DNA of 64,000 bases. It comes from CAWFGW01 sp963815495 (GTDB taxonomy: Bacteria > Bacteroidota > Bacteroidia > Cytophagales > JAAEPT01). Positions 38,071-48,646 of the stretch are shown here, one piece after another. Below the pieces are notes generated by a model that worked only from the letters and a program-made list of their open reading frames with translations, was not told the origin of the DNA and ran no database searches. Within the stretch, counting starts at the first letter, position 1. Every line of letters begins with the position of its first letter. Both the position numbers and the translations under genes were made by a program. Location: assembly GCA_963815495.1 (NCBI GenBank), contig CAWFGW010000007.1, positions 124,001-188,000 of the forward strand. Direction: 5' to 3'.

Positions 38071-39801
38071 ATGGAAGCAGTAGTAAAAGATAAAATTGAA
38101 AACTGGTTATCAGGCGCCTATGATAAGGAAACTAAAGATATTATTAGTAAACTTTTAGCCGAAAAAAAAGAAGAAGAATTAACTGACTCTTTTTATAAAG
38201 AATTAGAATTTGGAACAGGTGGCCTTCGCGGTATTATGGGCGTTGGATCCAACCGAGTCAACAAATACACTATTGGAAGCGCGACACAAGGTCTAGCAAA
38301 TTATTTAATTCAATGTTACCCTAATGAAGAGATTAGTATTGCTATAGCTTATGACAGTAGAAACAACAGTGCTTACTTTGCACAAATCACTGCAGATGTA
38401 TTTTCAGCAAACGGCATCAAAGTCTATCTTTTTGAGGACTTAAGACCAACACCTGAGTTGTCTTTCGCAATTCGTTATTTTGGATGTAAAAGTGGTATCG
38501 TTTTAACAGCCTCACATAATCCGAAGGAATACAATGGTTACAAAGCCTATTGGAATGATGGTGCACAAATGATAGCTCCTCATGATGCTAATGTGATTAA
38601 AGAAGTAAGAAAGATTGATACCATTTCGAAGGTTAATTTTGAAGCAAACCCGAATCTAATTCAAAAAATTGGTAAAGAAGTGGATGAGGCTTACCTCGCA
38701 GAAATAAAAAAACTAACCGTTTCTCCCGATGCTATTGCCCGTCAAGCTGACTTAAAAATAGTATTCTCCCCTATTCACGGCACAGGAATTACTTGTGTGC
38801 CGCAAATCCTAAAAAGTTTCGGATTTAATAATGTACACGTTGTTGAAGAACAAGCTACTCCTGACGGCAATTTTCCAACGGTAGTTTATCCGAATCCAGA
38901 AGAAGCTGAAGCACTAAGTTTGGCGTTAAATAAAGGAAAAGAAATTGATGCTGACTTAATAATGGCAACGGATCCTGATGCTGACCGCGTTGGGATAGCG
39001 GTTAAAAACCATAAAGGTGAATTCCAGCTTTTAAATGGTAACCAAACAGGTAGTTTGTTAGTGTATTATATGCTACAAGCATGGAAACAAAAAAACAAAT
39101 TGACTGGCAACGAGTTTATCGTTAAAACAATTGTAACCTCAGAGTTAATTAAAGCAATTGCTGACAAGTTAGATGTTGAGTGTTATGATACCTTAACCGG
39201 TTTTAAGTTTATCGCTGGCTTAATTCGTGAATTTGAAGGCAAAAAACAATTTATATGTGGAGGTGAAGAAAGTTACGGATACCTTGTTGGAGATGCTGTA
39301 AGAGATAAAGATGCAATTGCTTCTTGTGCCTTTATTGCGGAAATGGTTGCTTATGCCAAAGATCAAGGCAAATCTATATTTGATTTATTGCTTGATATCT
39401 ATGTGGAATTTGGCTTTTATAAAGAATCACTCATCTCAATCACTAAAAAAGGGAAAGCTGGTGCTGAGGAAATCAAACAAATGATGACCAGCTTTAGAGA
39501 AAATCCTCCAAAAATAGTTGCCGGGTCAAAATTAGTTTTGGTTAAGGATTATTTAAACCAAGTGGAAACTAACTTCACAAATGGAGAGAAAAAAACTATT
39601 GACTTACCAAAATCGGATGTATTACAGTTTTTTACTGAAGATGGAAGTAAAATATCTGCTCGACCTTCAGGTACTGAACCTAAAATTAAATTTTACTTTG
39701 GTGTAAAAGAAACGTTGCAGTCAAAAGCTGATTATGACAAAGTAAATGAACTTCTCGATAAGAAATTGCAGTCCATTATAAAAGACTTAAACATTCAATA
39801 A
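38071..39801 (+). CDS. Phospho-sugar mutase (phosphoglucomutase/phosphomannomutase)
   Basis: Alpha-D-phosphohexomutase of 576 residues. The four domain signatures are present: catalytic phosphoserine in TASHNPKEYNGYK, metal loop DPDADRVGIA, sugar-binding GGEESYGYLVGD and phosphate-binding RPSGTEPKIKFY. GTGGLRGIMGVGSNRVNKYT near the N-terminus is the family opening for the ~570-residue group. It converts hexose-1-P and hexose-6-P for glycan and storage-sugar pathways, including the polysaccharide operon and trehalose synthesis in this window. Confidence 0.93.
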   Translation: MEAVVKDKIENWLSGAYDKETKDIISKLLAEKKEEELTDSFYKELEFGTGGLRGIMGVGSNRVNKYTIGSATQGLANYLIQCYPNEEISIAIAYDSRNNSAYFAQITADVFSANGIKVYLFEDLRPTPELSFAIRYFGCKSGIVLTASHNPKEYNGYKAYWNDGAQMIAPHDANVIKEVRKIDTISKVNFEANPNLIQKIGKEVDEAYLAEIKKLTVSPDAIARQADLKIVFSPIHGTGITCVPQILKSFGFNNVHVVEEQATPDGNFPTVVYPNPEEAEALSLALNKGKEIDADLIMATDPDADRVGIAVKNHKGEFQLLNGNQTGSLLVYYMLQAWKQKNKLTGNEFIVKTIVTSELIKAIADKLDVECYDTLTGFKFIAGLIREFEGKKQFICGGEESYGYLVGDAVRDKDAIASCAFIAEMVAYAKDQGKSIFDLLLDIYVEFGFYKESLISITKKGKAGAEEIKQMMTSFRENPPKIVAGSKLVLVKDYLNQVETNFTNGEKKTIDLPKSDVLQFFTEDGSKISARPSGTEPKIKFYFGVKETLQSKADYDKVNELLDKKLQSIIKDLNIQ

Positions 39802-39803
39802 AT

Positions 39804-39837
39804 AAAAAAAGCCAAGATTTAAATCTTGGCTTTTTTT
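39804..39837. terminator. Bidirectional terminator between phosphosugar mutase and carboxypeptidase genes
   Basis: A perfect 17-bp inverted repeat (AAAAAAAGCCAAGATTT at 39804-39820, complement at 39821-39837) with A and T runs at the ends can terminate both convergent genes. Confidence 0.85.
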
Positions 39838-40591
39838 ATTCCCCTAATAATTGTGTATTTATTCCTAATATATGTGATTCCCTATAATCATTAATAAAAC
39901 CATTCGAAATGGAGTCTTTCCCCGAAATAGTCATTTCATTAAAAAACTTTTTTAAATCAATTTCTAAATAATCCTTCAACATTACTGTTGCTAGCGGCTT
40001 ATAACTCCAATGCCAGGGTTCAAATTTAAATCCATTTCTATTTTCATCATTCGTATATGCTTGATAAAAACCAAAAGCATTGGCATTCAAGAGCATCCAA
40101 TCGTATAATTTCGAATAAACACCACCTGACAAATAATGTCTTTCTAAAAAAGGATCTGATGGCATTGATATTTTTAAATCAACAATATCTAAGTCTGTAC
40201 CCCAGTGATGCCTACTAGTACCGGGAATAGTGGAATATTCAATAATTTTTTTTATCACTTGTTTCTCAGAATAACCATGTGAAGAAAAAGACTTGAACTT
40301 ACGCTCCCAAATGGCTAACTGACGGTTATAGCTCCTGTAACTTGATTGTGAATAAATATCTATCCCTTCTTTTGCTGCGGCCTCACACATCAATTCAAAT
40401 GCATCGCCAGCTTCTTTTCTTAAAACATATCTTCCCTTTACTAAATCATAAGGCTCATTTATTCCAACTAAAATTTTTTCATCCTCATTTAATAAGGGCT
40501 CGGAAAAAATTGAATGAGGGAGTAAAAAAGTCCCCCCTAAGAACAAACCTGATTTAATTAAAAATTCTCTTCTAGTTGTTTTAAATCCCAT
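39836..40591 (-). CDS. M15 family D-alanyl-D-alanine carboxypeptidase, Tat-exported
   Basis: VanY/M15B-type zinc peptidase, 251 residues, trimming peptidoglycan stems. The N-terminus has a twin-arginine signal (TTRREFLIKSGLFLGGTFLL). Zinc and catalytic residues are in SRHHWGTDLDIVD (SxHxxGxxxD) and EPWHWSY (ExxH). Substrate-side residues include SSYRSYNRQLAIW. It overlaps the 3' end of menC by 34 bases, so it is in the same transcription unit. Confidence 0.9.
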   Translation of the reverse strand: MGFKTTRREFLIKSGLFLGGTFLLPHSIFSEPLLNEDEKILVGINEPYDLVKGRYVLRKEAGDAFELMCEAAAKEGIDIYSQSSYRSYNRQLAIWERKFKSFSSHGYSEKQVIKKIIEYSTIPGTSRHHWGTDLDIVDLKISMPSDPFLERHYLSGGVYSKLYDWMLLNANAFGFYQAYTNDENRNGFKFEPWHWSYKPLATVMLKDYLEIDLKKFFNEMTISGKDSISNGFINDYRESHILGINTQLLGE

Positions 40592-41661
40592 ACACCTGTA
40601 GTTAAGTTATAATGTAACCTTTCTCCCTGTAACGAAAGAGGCGATGTAAGGTTATTATTATAAAGTTTACCTGTCCCTAAACCTTGAGGCATACACGTTA
40701 TTAAATTGAGCTACATATTGACTAATTGCCGCTAAACCAACATTAGACTCTAAAGCAGAGGTAATCCACCAATCAATATTTAATTCTTGAGCTAGACGAA
40801 ATCCATTCATTTGTTTCTCTAAATCCACCCAAGTAAAGTGGGTTTTAGAATAATATATTGAGGTAATATTTCTCTAATAATTCTTCTTTTTTTAACTAAG
40901 TAAAACCCTCCAATTAACTCTTCATCTAAGGCAATGGGTAAAGGTGACTGCCTACATAGTTGTGCCATTTCTTCCATTTGACCTGCCTTGATAGGTTGTT
41001 CAATTGAATGAAGGTGAAATTTTGATAAGATAGTTAATTTTTCAAGTGCTTCATCGATGCCAAAAGCACCATTCGCATCTACCCTTAACTCTAAATCACT
41101 GGACTATAATTGATTACGTATGGATTGGAGTATAGAACATTCTTGAGCAAAATCTATTGCTCCAATCTTAAGTTTTAGACACTTAAACCCTTCCTTCAGT
41201 TTTGTCTCAATTTGTTTGAGCATAAACTCCTTGTCACCCATCCAAATCAATCCATTAATCAGTATAGACTGTTGGCCTCTCGAAAACTCATTATCAAAAT
41301 AAATTCGTTGACTACCATTTAAATAATCTAACAAAGCTGATTCTAGAGCAAATTTAACAGAAGGATATTTATTTGGAATTACAGACGAGACATAGTCAAA
41401 AACTGTATCAGTAGTTAAATTACTAGGTATTTCAAGTTGACTTAATAAACTAGAAGCTAAAGCTAAAAAATCAGGATAATCATCAACACTAAGTTGAGGA
41501 AGTGGTCCAGCCTCTCCAATTCCCAAGATATTATTATCGCTATCTTTTATTACTAAAAAATAAGTTACTTTTTCAGTAAGAACGCCTCGAGAGGTACCAG
41601 CTTTAAATTTAAACAGTAATTTATGCGGAACTAATTGAATTGAAATATTCGGGCTTGACAA
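40558..41661 (-). pseudogene. menC: o-Succinylbenzoate synthase, multiply interrupted
   Basis: Enolase-superfamily enzyme of menaquinone synthesis. The first part (from 41661) has the N-terminal capping domain and reaches the first catalytic Lys region (FKCLKLKIGAIDFAQE), ending at an in-frame TAG (41104-41106). The same frame then continues SSDLELRVDANGAFGIDEAL, HSIEQPIKAGQMEEMAQLC, LPIALDEELIGG. Single extra bases then occur near 40834 (GGG), 40798 (ATTTCG) and 40692. The continuing frames give ETNEWI, LAQELNIDWWITSALESNVG and the C-terminus PQGLGTGKLYNNNLTSPLSL, ending ...LKQLEENF at 40558. Metal ligands (D in RVDANG, E in HSIEQP, D in ALDEE) are kept. Errors are the likely cause, but the TAG is a substitution-like break and needs checking. 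Confidence 0.78.
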
Positions 41662-41675
41662 TGTTAAATATGAAG

Positions 41676-43839
41676 TTATTTTAAAATCTTAAACTCTGTT
41701 CTTCTATTCAGCTCTCTGCCTTCTTCTTCATCATCGTTACTGGCAATTGGCTGTTCTTCACCATATCCTACAGCAGTTAGTCGAGATTTTGGAATCCCTT
41801 GTTTGACCAAATAATCTACTACTGCTTGTGCTCTTTTTTGTGACAATGATTTATTATACGAATCATTACCTATATTATCTGTATATCCTCCAATTTCTAC
41901 TTTGACATCAGACTTTGACGACATTAAACAAGCTAATTTATCTAATTCATCATAGGATGATTTTTGTAATGTAGCTTCATTAAAATTAAAATAAACATGA
42001 TGTAAAACACGCTTACAACCTGTTTCAACATCATCCATTTTAAAGTGATTTTTTGCTTCTTTTACTGATTTCTCATCGTTTTTACTGTGTTATTTGGGTT
42101 GAGTTTGTTTTATCGGAGACAAAACTCGAAGTAGAAACTTTGTCGTTTGTGTCTGAGAAGATGATGTTTCACCCGTTATATCTTCCTCCTCCTTAAACTC
42201 ATCAACAACTTCTTCTGTGTCTTCCTCCTCTTCATCTACTTCAATAGCTACAATTTCTTCATCTTCAGGGACAGCAGATTTCATATTGGAAGAAATTAAT
42301 TCTGGTGCTACAGCATTTAATTCAATGTCAAAAATATAATCCAAAGGATCTTTTTCTTTTAAAATTGGAACCAAGTATTCAAAAGTACCTAAGGTTTGAC
42401 CATTCTTATCTTCAATAATTACTGAATAACTTCTATCCGATAAAATGTTCACTAAATACTTACCGGTTTCTTTAGTTACATCAGAAGCCATTTCCTCCTC
42501 TTCACCTTCAGCAATAAATTTTATACTTAAATTAGGTACTGGTTCTTTCGTGTTTTCATCTTTAACAACACCTGCTGATATGAACATTCGGTGTAAACTG
42601 AACTTTATAAATATCTTTTTCACCTAAACCATCTCGTCTGTAAGATGAAAAATAGCCACTCCAATTGTCTTCATTTGAGTAATAAAAATAAATATCATCA
42701 CTAGGTGTATTTAGTGGATATCCTAAGTTTACTGGTTTCGACCACGAATTTGTTGATTCATCATAAAAAGACTTAAAGACATCAAATCCACCCATGCTAG
42801 TGTGGCCATTAGAACTAAAGAAAAGCGTTTTACCATCTGTTGATATAAATGGAGAGGTTTCATCATATTCTGTATTGATATTACTTCCTAAACTTTTAGG
42901 TTCTGACCATCCATTGGCTGTTTTTGTAACTACAAACAAATCAGAATTATCATGATTAGTAGAATTAAAGTTGGATGAATAAATCATCTTATCACCTGCT
43001 TTATTTACATAGGCATCAATTTCAGGCCAAACGGTGTTAATTGACTCCATAGGAACTGGGTCAGTCCAATCTCCATTGACTAAATCAGAATGGTACAAAT
43101 CACCTGCACCAGTGTTTCTGTATAACAATAGTTTCGTGTCATTATCATATAACTGAACAGTTGCATCATGTCCTTCTAAATTATGCTCAAAATGTTTTGG
43201 TTTTAACCATTTACCATTTTCATCGCGAGTAGAAATAAGTACTTCTTCTGAAAAATTACCACTTTCACTTTCACCATCTTCAGTATATTTTCTTGCGGTA
43301 ATCATCATGGTGTTACCGTCTTGAGTTATTACAGGGCTATGTTCGTCTGTTGCTGTATTAATTGGGGCACCAATATTATCAATTCGATAAAAACTTCTCT
43401 TACCAACAAATTCTTTAGCATACCCACACTCAAGGATGAATTTATTGATATCATCTGTCCGAGGATCATTTTTAGAAATAGTTTCTAAATATTTATTATA
43501 ATATTCTATAGCTTTATCAAACTTATAATTTAGATGATAAGCTCTTCCTAACCAATAATCTTGATACTTATCAATATCTTCATCAATTGAAATTGCCTTT
43601 TCCATTTTTTCTAAAGCCTCTGGATGGCGATAAGATCCCAAATAAGCTTTTCCTAGATTAAAAAGTGCTTCACTATTTTCTGGCTCTTCTTTTAATACTA
43701 ATCTATAATCATTAGCAGCCTTCCTGTAGTGCTCATATTCTAAATGATTATTTCCTTCTTTTAAAAACTTCTTGGTGTCCTGTCCTTGACTTACAACAAC
43801 TATTAAAACTGCTATAAATGCAAAAATTATTCTTTTCAT
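41676..43839 (-). pseudogene. OmpA-family outer-membrane protein with TPR and PD40 repeats, frameshifted
   Basis: Typical Bacteroidota OmpA/MotB-type lipoprotein-like protein. Signal peptide MKRIIFAFIAVLIVVVSQGQ, TPR at about 25-140 (YRKAANDYRLVLKEEPENSE), PD40/WD40-like propeller with EHSPVITQDGNTMMITARKY, ETSPFISTDGKTLFFSSNGH, then a carboxypeptidase regulatory-like domain (ISAGVVKDENTKEPVPNLSI), an acidic linker, and the peptidoglycan-binding OmpA domain (HHVYFNFNEATLQKSSYDEL, GGYTDNIGNDSYNKSLSQKR). An extra base near 42582 breaks the propeller/regulatory-domain junction, and a stop at 42090-42092 lies before the OmpA domain in the same frame. Confidence 0.82.
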
Positions 43840-43950
43840 AAATTCTTAAAATCAGATAGAATCAACTTGAAGGATACAAACTACAAAATTTAACACAATT
43901 AAGAATAATAAAATGCTCAAAACCGCTTCTATAGCCACCTTAACATAGCA

Positions 43951-45016
43951 CTAATCTATTACTTTTCCTGTTAAAACAATTTCTGTAATCGATGAATAAG
44001 GTGAGTTAGAAATAACATAAATATACTTCTTCTGAGTTCCTGAGCGATTATTTGTTAAAAAATCAACGATCAACAAACTAGTTTCTCCAGGTGGAATTAT
44101 TTTATCCTTCAATTCCGCTACCAGACAACTACAGGTAGATTGTATTTTTCTTATTATCAATGTATCTTTTCCGATATTTTTAAAATCCAAACGTCATGCT
44201 TATAACTTTCGCCTTCTTTTAAAGACCCCATCTGCAAATGAGTTGTATCAAATTTAATAAAGGGATAATTTGATCGGGATTTTCTTCAAAAAACTCCAGA
44301 ATTGTTGCATGAATACTTAAGTCAATAGTATTGTACTTTTTTTGGCTTGAAGCTTAAAACTACCTTGATCAGTTTTATACCCCCAATCATTTGCTTTTAA
44401 AGGATCATAATTAAGTTTTAAATCAATAAAAGAATGAGGTTCAACTACGTTTGTATCAAACGCATAGTTAATATGAGAAGGAAAAAGATGTAAAGAATCA
44501 ATCATATTGTATAGGAGTATCACATGCGTTATACAGCAAAAATGATTTTTCAACAGTCTGATTTGAATAAATTTCACCAAAGTTTATGGCTTTCGAAGTA
44601 AAATGTAGACAACCAACTTGTTCTCTATAATTCAATTCAAGATCTTTCTCTTTAATAGGGACTACTGTTCCTGTCAAAATCAATTTAATGGTATCATTTT
44701 GAGTTACTACATCGATTTCTTTATATATGACACCAGGTCTATTTAGTGGGTTAAATTCTACTAAAACATGTCCTGTATCAGCATTTATTGACTTTGTCCA
44801 TCGTGTAGCCAAACAACCACAGCTAGTAATTACGGTGTCAATTTTAAAATCTGAACCTTGTCTACGTTTAAATTGATAACTAATTTGTTGAATACCAGCA
44901 TCTTCACGTACCACACCAAGATTAACCTTATCGTAAAAAAAGGGACTGGTGGAAATTTGAGAAAAAGCTGCAAGAGGAAACAGTATCAGATATATAAACA
45001 AATAGTTCTTATGCAT
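43951..45016 (-). pseudogene. DUF1573 domain-containing protein, multiply frameshifted
   Basis: Secreted protein starting MHKNYLFIYLILFPLAAFSQ with two or three DUF1573 immunoglobulin-like units (VNLGVVREDAGIQQISYQFK, TVITSCGCLATRW; INFGEIYSNQTVEKSFLLYN; DFKNIGKDTLIIRKIQSTCS). The frame changes at about 44504 and 44327 (extra base) and about 44269 and 44186 (missing base, A or T run). In every case the protein carries on in the neighbouring frame. DUF1573 proteins are exported and of unknown function. The small-scale density of breaks is the highest in the window. Confidence 0.7.
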
Positions 45017-45027
45017 TAAAATTGGTT

Positions 45028-45058
45028 TTTGAATGACCGTTTAACTTATTTACTTTAG
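45028..45058 (+). promoter_or_regulatory. Candidate promoter of trpS
   Basis: TTTG at 45028-45031, 19 bases, then TACTTTAG at 45051-45058, one mismatch from the Bacteroidota consensus TTTG-N17-23-TAnnTTTG. It is 48 bases before the trpS start. Inferred from motif and spacing only. Confidence 0.35.
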
Positions 45059-45105
45059 CGAAAGTATTATATAAATAGGATAACTAAAACTATTCAGAAA
45101 AAATC

Positions 45106-46080
45106 ATGACTAGGGTTTTAACAGGAATTCAAAGTACAGGAATACCACATTTAGGAAATATTTTAGGCGCTATTAAACCTGCTATTACCTTATCTGAAAA
45201 GGAAGGCAATGAGTCGTTATTCTTTATCGCCAACTATCATTCACTCACCACTGTCAAAGACGGTAACTTATTACGTGAAAACACTTACGCTACTGCAGCA
45301 GCTTGGTTAGCTTGCGGCTTAAATCCAGAAAAAACTATTTTTTACCGTCAAAGCGATGTATCAGAAGTTTGTGAATTAGCCTGGTTTTTAAATTGCATCA
45401 CACCTATTCCGATGCTAGAAAACGCACATTCGTTTAAAGATAAATCTGAAAAATTGTCTAAAGACAAAATTAGTGCCGGACTATTTAATTACCCTGTATT
45501 AATGGCTGCAGACATTCTATTATATAATGCAGAGGTTGTTCCTGTAGGTAAAGATCAAAAACAACATTTAGAAATCACACGGGATTTGGCAAAGTCGTTT
45601 AACAATTTGTATGGTGAAGTTTTCACAATTCCTGAATCTAAAATTAATGAGGATGTAATGACTGTACCAGGAATTGATGGACAAAAAATGAGCAAATCGT
45701 ATGATAACACAATCAATATTTTCTTGGAAGATAAACCTCTGAGAAAAAATATTATGAAAATAATTACTGACAGCATTCCTATGGAAGAACCCAAAGATCC
45801 ATTTAGCTGTAATGTTTATAAACTTTTTTCTCTTTTAGCAGATGAGAATCAACAGAAAGAAATGCAAAAAAATTACGAAGGTGGAAATTATGGTTATGGT
45901 CATGCAAAACAAGCACTATTTGAATTAATTACATCAAAATTCTCAGAGGAAAGAAAATTATTTAAAGAAATAGTTTCCAATAAACCCCACCTTGATAACC
46001 TGTTATTAGCTGGTGCTAAAAAAGCAAAAGAAATAGCAAGTATAACGTTAATTGATGTTAGAAAAGCGTTAGGGTATTAA
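45106..46080 (+). CDS. trpS: Tryptophan--tRNA ligase
   Basis: Class I aminoacyl-tRNA synthetase charging tRNA-Trp, 324 residues, normal length. The HIGH-like motif is GIPHLGN (12-18) and KMSKS is at 194-198. GIQSTGIPHLGNILGAIKP and LFIANYHSLTT are the usual N-terminal parts. Its stop codon overlaps the stop of the convergent sugar transferase gene (TAA at 46078-46080 versus 46079-46077). Confidence 0.96.
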   Translation: MTRVLTGIQSTGIPHLGNILGAIKPAITLSEKEGNESLFFIANYHSLTTVKDGNLLRENTYATAAAWLACGLNPEKTIFYRQSDVSEVCELAWFLNCITPIPMLENAHSFKDKSEKLSKDKISAGLFNYPVLMAADILLYNAEVVPVGKDQKQHLEITRDLAKSFNNLYGEVFTIPESKINEDVMTVPGIDGQKMSKSYDNTINIFLEDKPLRKNIMKIITDSIPMEEPKDPFSCNVYKLFSLLADENQQKEMQKNYEGGNYGYGHAKQALFELITSKFSEERKLFKEIVSNKPHLDNLLLAGAKKAKEIASITLIDVRKALGY

Positions 46081-47459
46081 AAAGCATTTTCTTCACCTTT
46101 AATCATATTATAAATCGTCATAAAAATAATTTGAATATCTAAGAAAAGACTCCAGTTTTCAATATACCATAGATCGTATTGAACACGTTTTTTCATAGAT
46201 GCATCATCCGTAGCACCTCGATATCCTTTTACCTGTGCCCAACCTGTAATCCCTGGCTTCACAAACTGTCGAACTAAAAATTTATCTACTTTATGAGAAT
46301 ACTCTTGAGTATGTTTAAGCATGTGAGGTCTTGGACCAACAATTGACATACTTCCCAGAAAAACATTTATAAACTGTGGGAGTTCATCTAAATTAGTTTT
46401 TCTAAGAAACGAACCAAGTCCAGTAATTCTAGCATCTCCCTTTTTTGCTTGTACATTATCAGAATCATGGTTTAATTCCATACTACGAAATTTTAAAACT
46501 GTAAACTCTTCATTATTTCTTCCGTTTCTTAGCTGTTTAAAAAAAACAGGCCCCTTAGAACAACATTTTATTAATAAAGCCACAATGGGGAAGACGAAAG
46601 GAATCAAAATCATTAATACTAGAGCAGAGAAAACAATATCAAAAGTTCGTTTTATGAAACGATTTCGAATGCTTTCTAACGGTTCTTTTCTAATTGTTAA
46701 AACAGGCATATTTTCATAAAACTCTAGATTTAATCTTCGGTTTGAAATACCTCTAAAATCTGGAACCAGTTTAAATCGAATCATATGATTGTCTGCAAAT
46801 GAAACTAAATCATTTATTCTATTTACTTCAGTCAATCTTAACGTACAATAAATTTCGTCAACTTTATTGTCTGTTAAATATTGAATACAATCATCGGTAC
46901 TTCCAAGAAGTTTAGACTCATCAATCACTAAATCATTATCCGTAAATACACCTTCTAATCTATAACCTAATGAAATATCTGTCGAAATATAGTTATAAAC
47001 TTGCTGTGCGGTATATCCATTTCCGATGATTATAATTTTTCGATAATTATAACCCCGTTTCCTATATTGCTCAAGGACAATTAAAATAGAAAGGTGCCAT
47101 ATCAATACAAAAAAGTAAAAACTAACATAGGCAACACTGATAAGAATTCTTGAATAGTGGTTAGCACTTTTAGATACAAACATAAATGAGAAAACAAGAA
47201 GGGCGTGAATAATTACCTCTTTAGTTATATTTTGTATTGAATCAAATTTGTTGGTTACACGTGAATATTTTTGGGTATCTATATAGTTTACTAATACAGC
47301 CCAAAACAAGTTCATCAAAATCAAAAGAGTTGAATATCGATCTTCAAAACGTAAAGTCCCTTCAAAATAATAATGGCTCAGAACTACGGCTAAATTTAAA
47401 CAGAGTAAATCACCTACTAAAAAAATCTCACCAATAAACCGAGAATATCTTCCTATCAT
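46077..47459 (-). CDS. Undecaprenyl-phosphate glucose/sugar phosphotransferase (WcaJ-like)
   Basis: Initiating enzyme for polysaccharide repeat-unit assembly: it transfers sugar-1-phosphate to undecaprenyl phosphate. The 460 residues have four to five N-terminal membrane segments, a CoA-binding-like Rossmann domain (IIIGNGYTAQQVYNYI, LLGSTDDCIQYL), and the C-terminal bacterial sugar transferase domain (KRTFDIVFSALVLMILIPFV, GPVFFKQLRNGRNNEEFTVL, TNLDELPQFINVFLGSMSIV, VKPGITGWAQVKGYRG). It is the last gene of the six-gene operon, and its start overlaps the preceding glycosyltransferase stop by ATGA. Confidence 0.94.
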   Translation of the reverse strand: MIGRYSRFIGEIFLVGDLLCLNLAVVLSHYYFEGTLRFEDRYSTLLILMNLFWAVLVNYIDTQKYSRVTNKFDSIQNITKEVIIHALLVFSFMFVSKSANHYSRILISVAYVSFYFFVLIWHLSILIVLEQYRKRGYNYRKIIIIGNGYTAQQVYNYISTDISLGYRLEGVFTDNDLVIDESKLLGSTDDCIQYLTDNKVDEIYCTLRLTEVNRINDLVSFADNHMIRFKLVPDFRGISNRRLNLEFYENMPVLTIRKEPLESIRNRFIKRTFDIVFSALVLMILIPFVFPIVALLIKCCSKGPVFFKQLRNGRNNEEFTVLKFRSMELNHDSDNVQAKKGDARITGLGSFLRKTNLDELPQFINVFLGSMSIVGPRPHMLKHTQEYSHKVDKFLVRQFVKPGITGWAQVKGYRGATDDASMKKRVQYDLWYIENWSLFLDIQIIFMTIYNMIKGEENAF

Positions 47460-48646
47460 ATATTTTCCAACACTTTAGTAAACTGGTTTACACATTTGAG
47501 ACTTGAGAAATTCATCAATACATAATCTCTTCCTTTCTTTCCCATTTCAAGTCTTAAATTCGTATCATTTATCAAAATCTCCAATTTTTTGGATAATTCC
47601 TTTATATCTCCAGGTGGAACTAAGAATCCATTAACTCCGTCTTGTATTTGTTCAGGGGTGCCTGAAATCGAGGTTGCTATAACCGGCTTTTCAAATAACA
47701 TAGCCTCGAGATTTGTGGTTGGAAAGCCTTCATTACCTTGAATAATTTGTTCTTTGCCGTCAATTAATATCATATCTTTTGAAACAGATGGTAGCACACA
47801 AATATCCATGGTATTATAAAATTGATAAGGATTATCTTGTGCTCCTGATAATGTAAAGTTCGTCAAACCATATGTCCGAATTCGATTTTCCAAGAAGTGA
47901 TAATAATTTTTGTGTTCAGGAAATTTAGGGCCTATAGATACAAAGACTACATTAAAGATACCTTTTTCATTTAAAAGGTTGGCGGCATCTATTAAGTAAT
48001 GTAGACTTTTAAAAGGAATTAGAGAAGCTACGCAACCTACAATGACATCACCTTGTTTTTTACGATTTTCAAAAAATGGAACCGCAGTCGATAAATCCTT
48101 ACAATCCTTAATACCGTTATAAATGCGTGTAGTTTTTTTTCGTGAATAAGCATCTAATCTATCTTTAATATATTGAGATACCGTGATGATTTGATTTGGT
48201 ATATATCGTAATAAATACCATGCTTTTTTAGGACAAAAGTACTCTGTATGGATATGTAGGATCACTTTTTTACCTAATAATTTAGCAACTGGAGCAATTA
48301 AAAAAAGACTTCTTACATCATTGCAATGTACTATATCAGGATTTGTTTTTTTCAAATACTTATATAAGTGTGTTGCATAAGGAAAGTACTCTTTAAAAAC
48401 AGTGATAATTTTCTGAAATACAGAAAGTTTTAAAGCTACTTTACCATAGGAATTCAAAACCACTCCTTTTGGTTGAATGATTTCTACACTCACTCCTTCT
48501 TTAATAAAATGATCTGGTGCAACACCTTCGCCAGAAAACAAAACTCTAGCCTCAATTTTTTGATTTAATTGTTTAATTATTTCAAAAAGGGTACGGTTTG
48601 ATCCTGCCATACGCTGGGGGTTTGTAATGAAAAAAAGCACTTTCAT
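47456..48646 (-). CDS. Glycosyltransferase family 4
   Basis: GT-B fold glycosyltransferase of about 396 residues in the polysaccharide operon. The N-terminal part starts MKVLFFITNPQRMAGSNRTL and the C-terminal nucleotide-sugar site has the GT4 ExxxxxxxE pattern (NLEAMLFEKPVIATSISGTP), with GFLVPPGDIKELSKKLEIL downstream. I choose the ATG at 48646, which overlaps the upstream stop as ATGA; a TTG at 48655 would add three residues. Donor and acceptor are unknown. Confidence 0.9.
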   Translation of the reverse strand: MKVLFFITNPQRMAGSNRTLFEIIKQLNQKIEARVLFSGEGVAPDHFIKEGVSVEIIQPKGVVLNSYGKVALKLSVFQKIITVFKEYFPYATHLYKYLKKTNPDIVHCNDVRSLFLIAPVAKLLGKKVILHIHTEYFCPKKAWYLLRYIPNQIITVSQYIKDRLDAYSRKKTTRIYNGIKDCKDLSTAVPFFENRKKQGDVIVGCVASLIPFKSLHYLIDAANLLNEKGIFNVVFVSIGPKFPEHKNYYHFLENRIRTYGLTNFTLSGAQDNPYQFYNTMDICVLPSVSKDMILIDGKEQIIQGNEGFPTTNLEAMLFEKPVIATSISGTPEQIQDGVNGFLVPPGDIKELSKKLEILINDTNLRLEMGKKGRDYVLMNFSSLKCVNQFTKVLENI

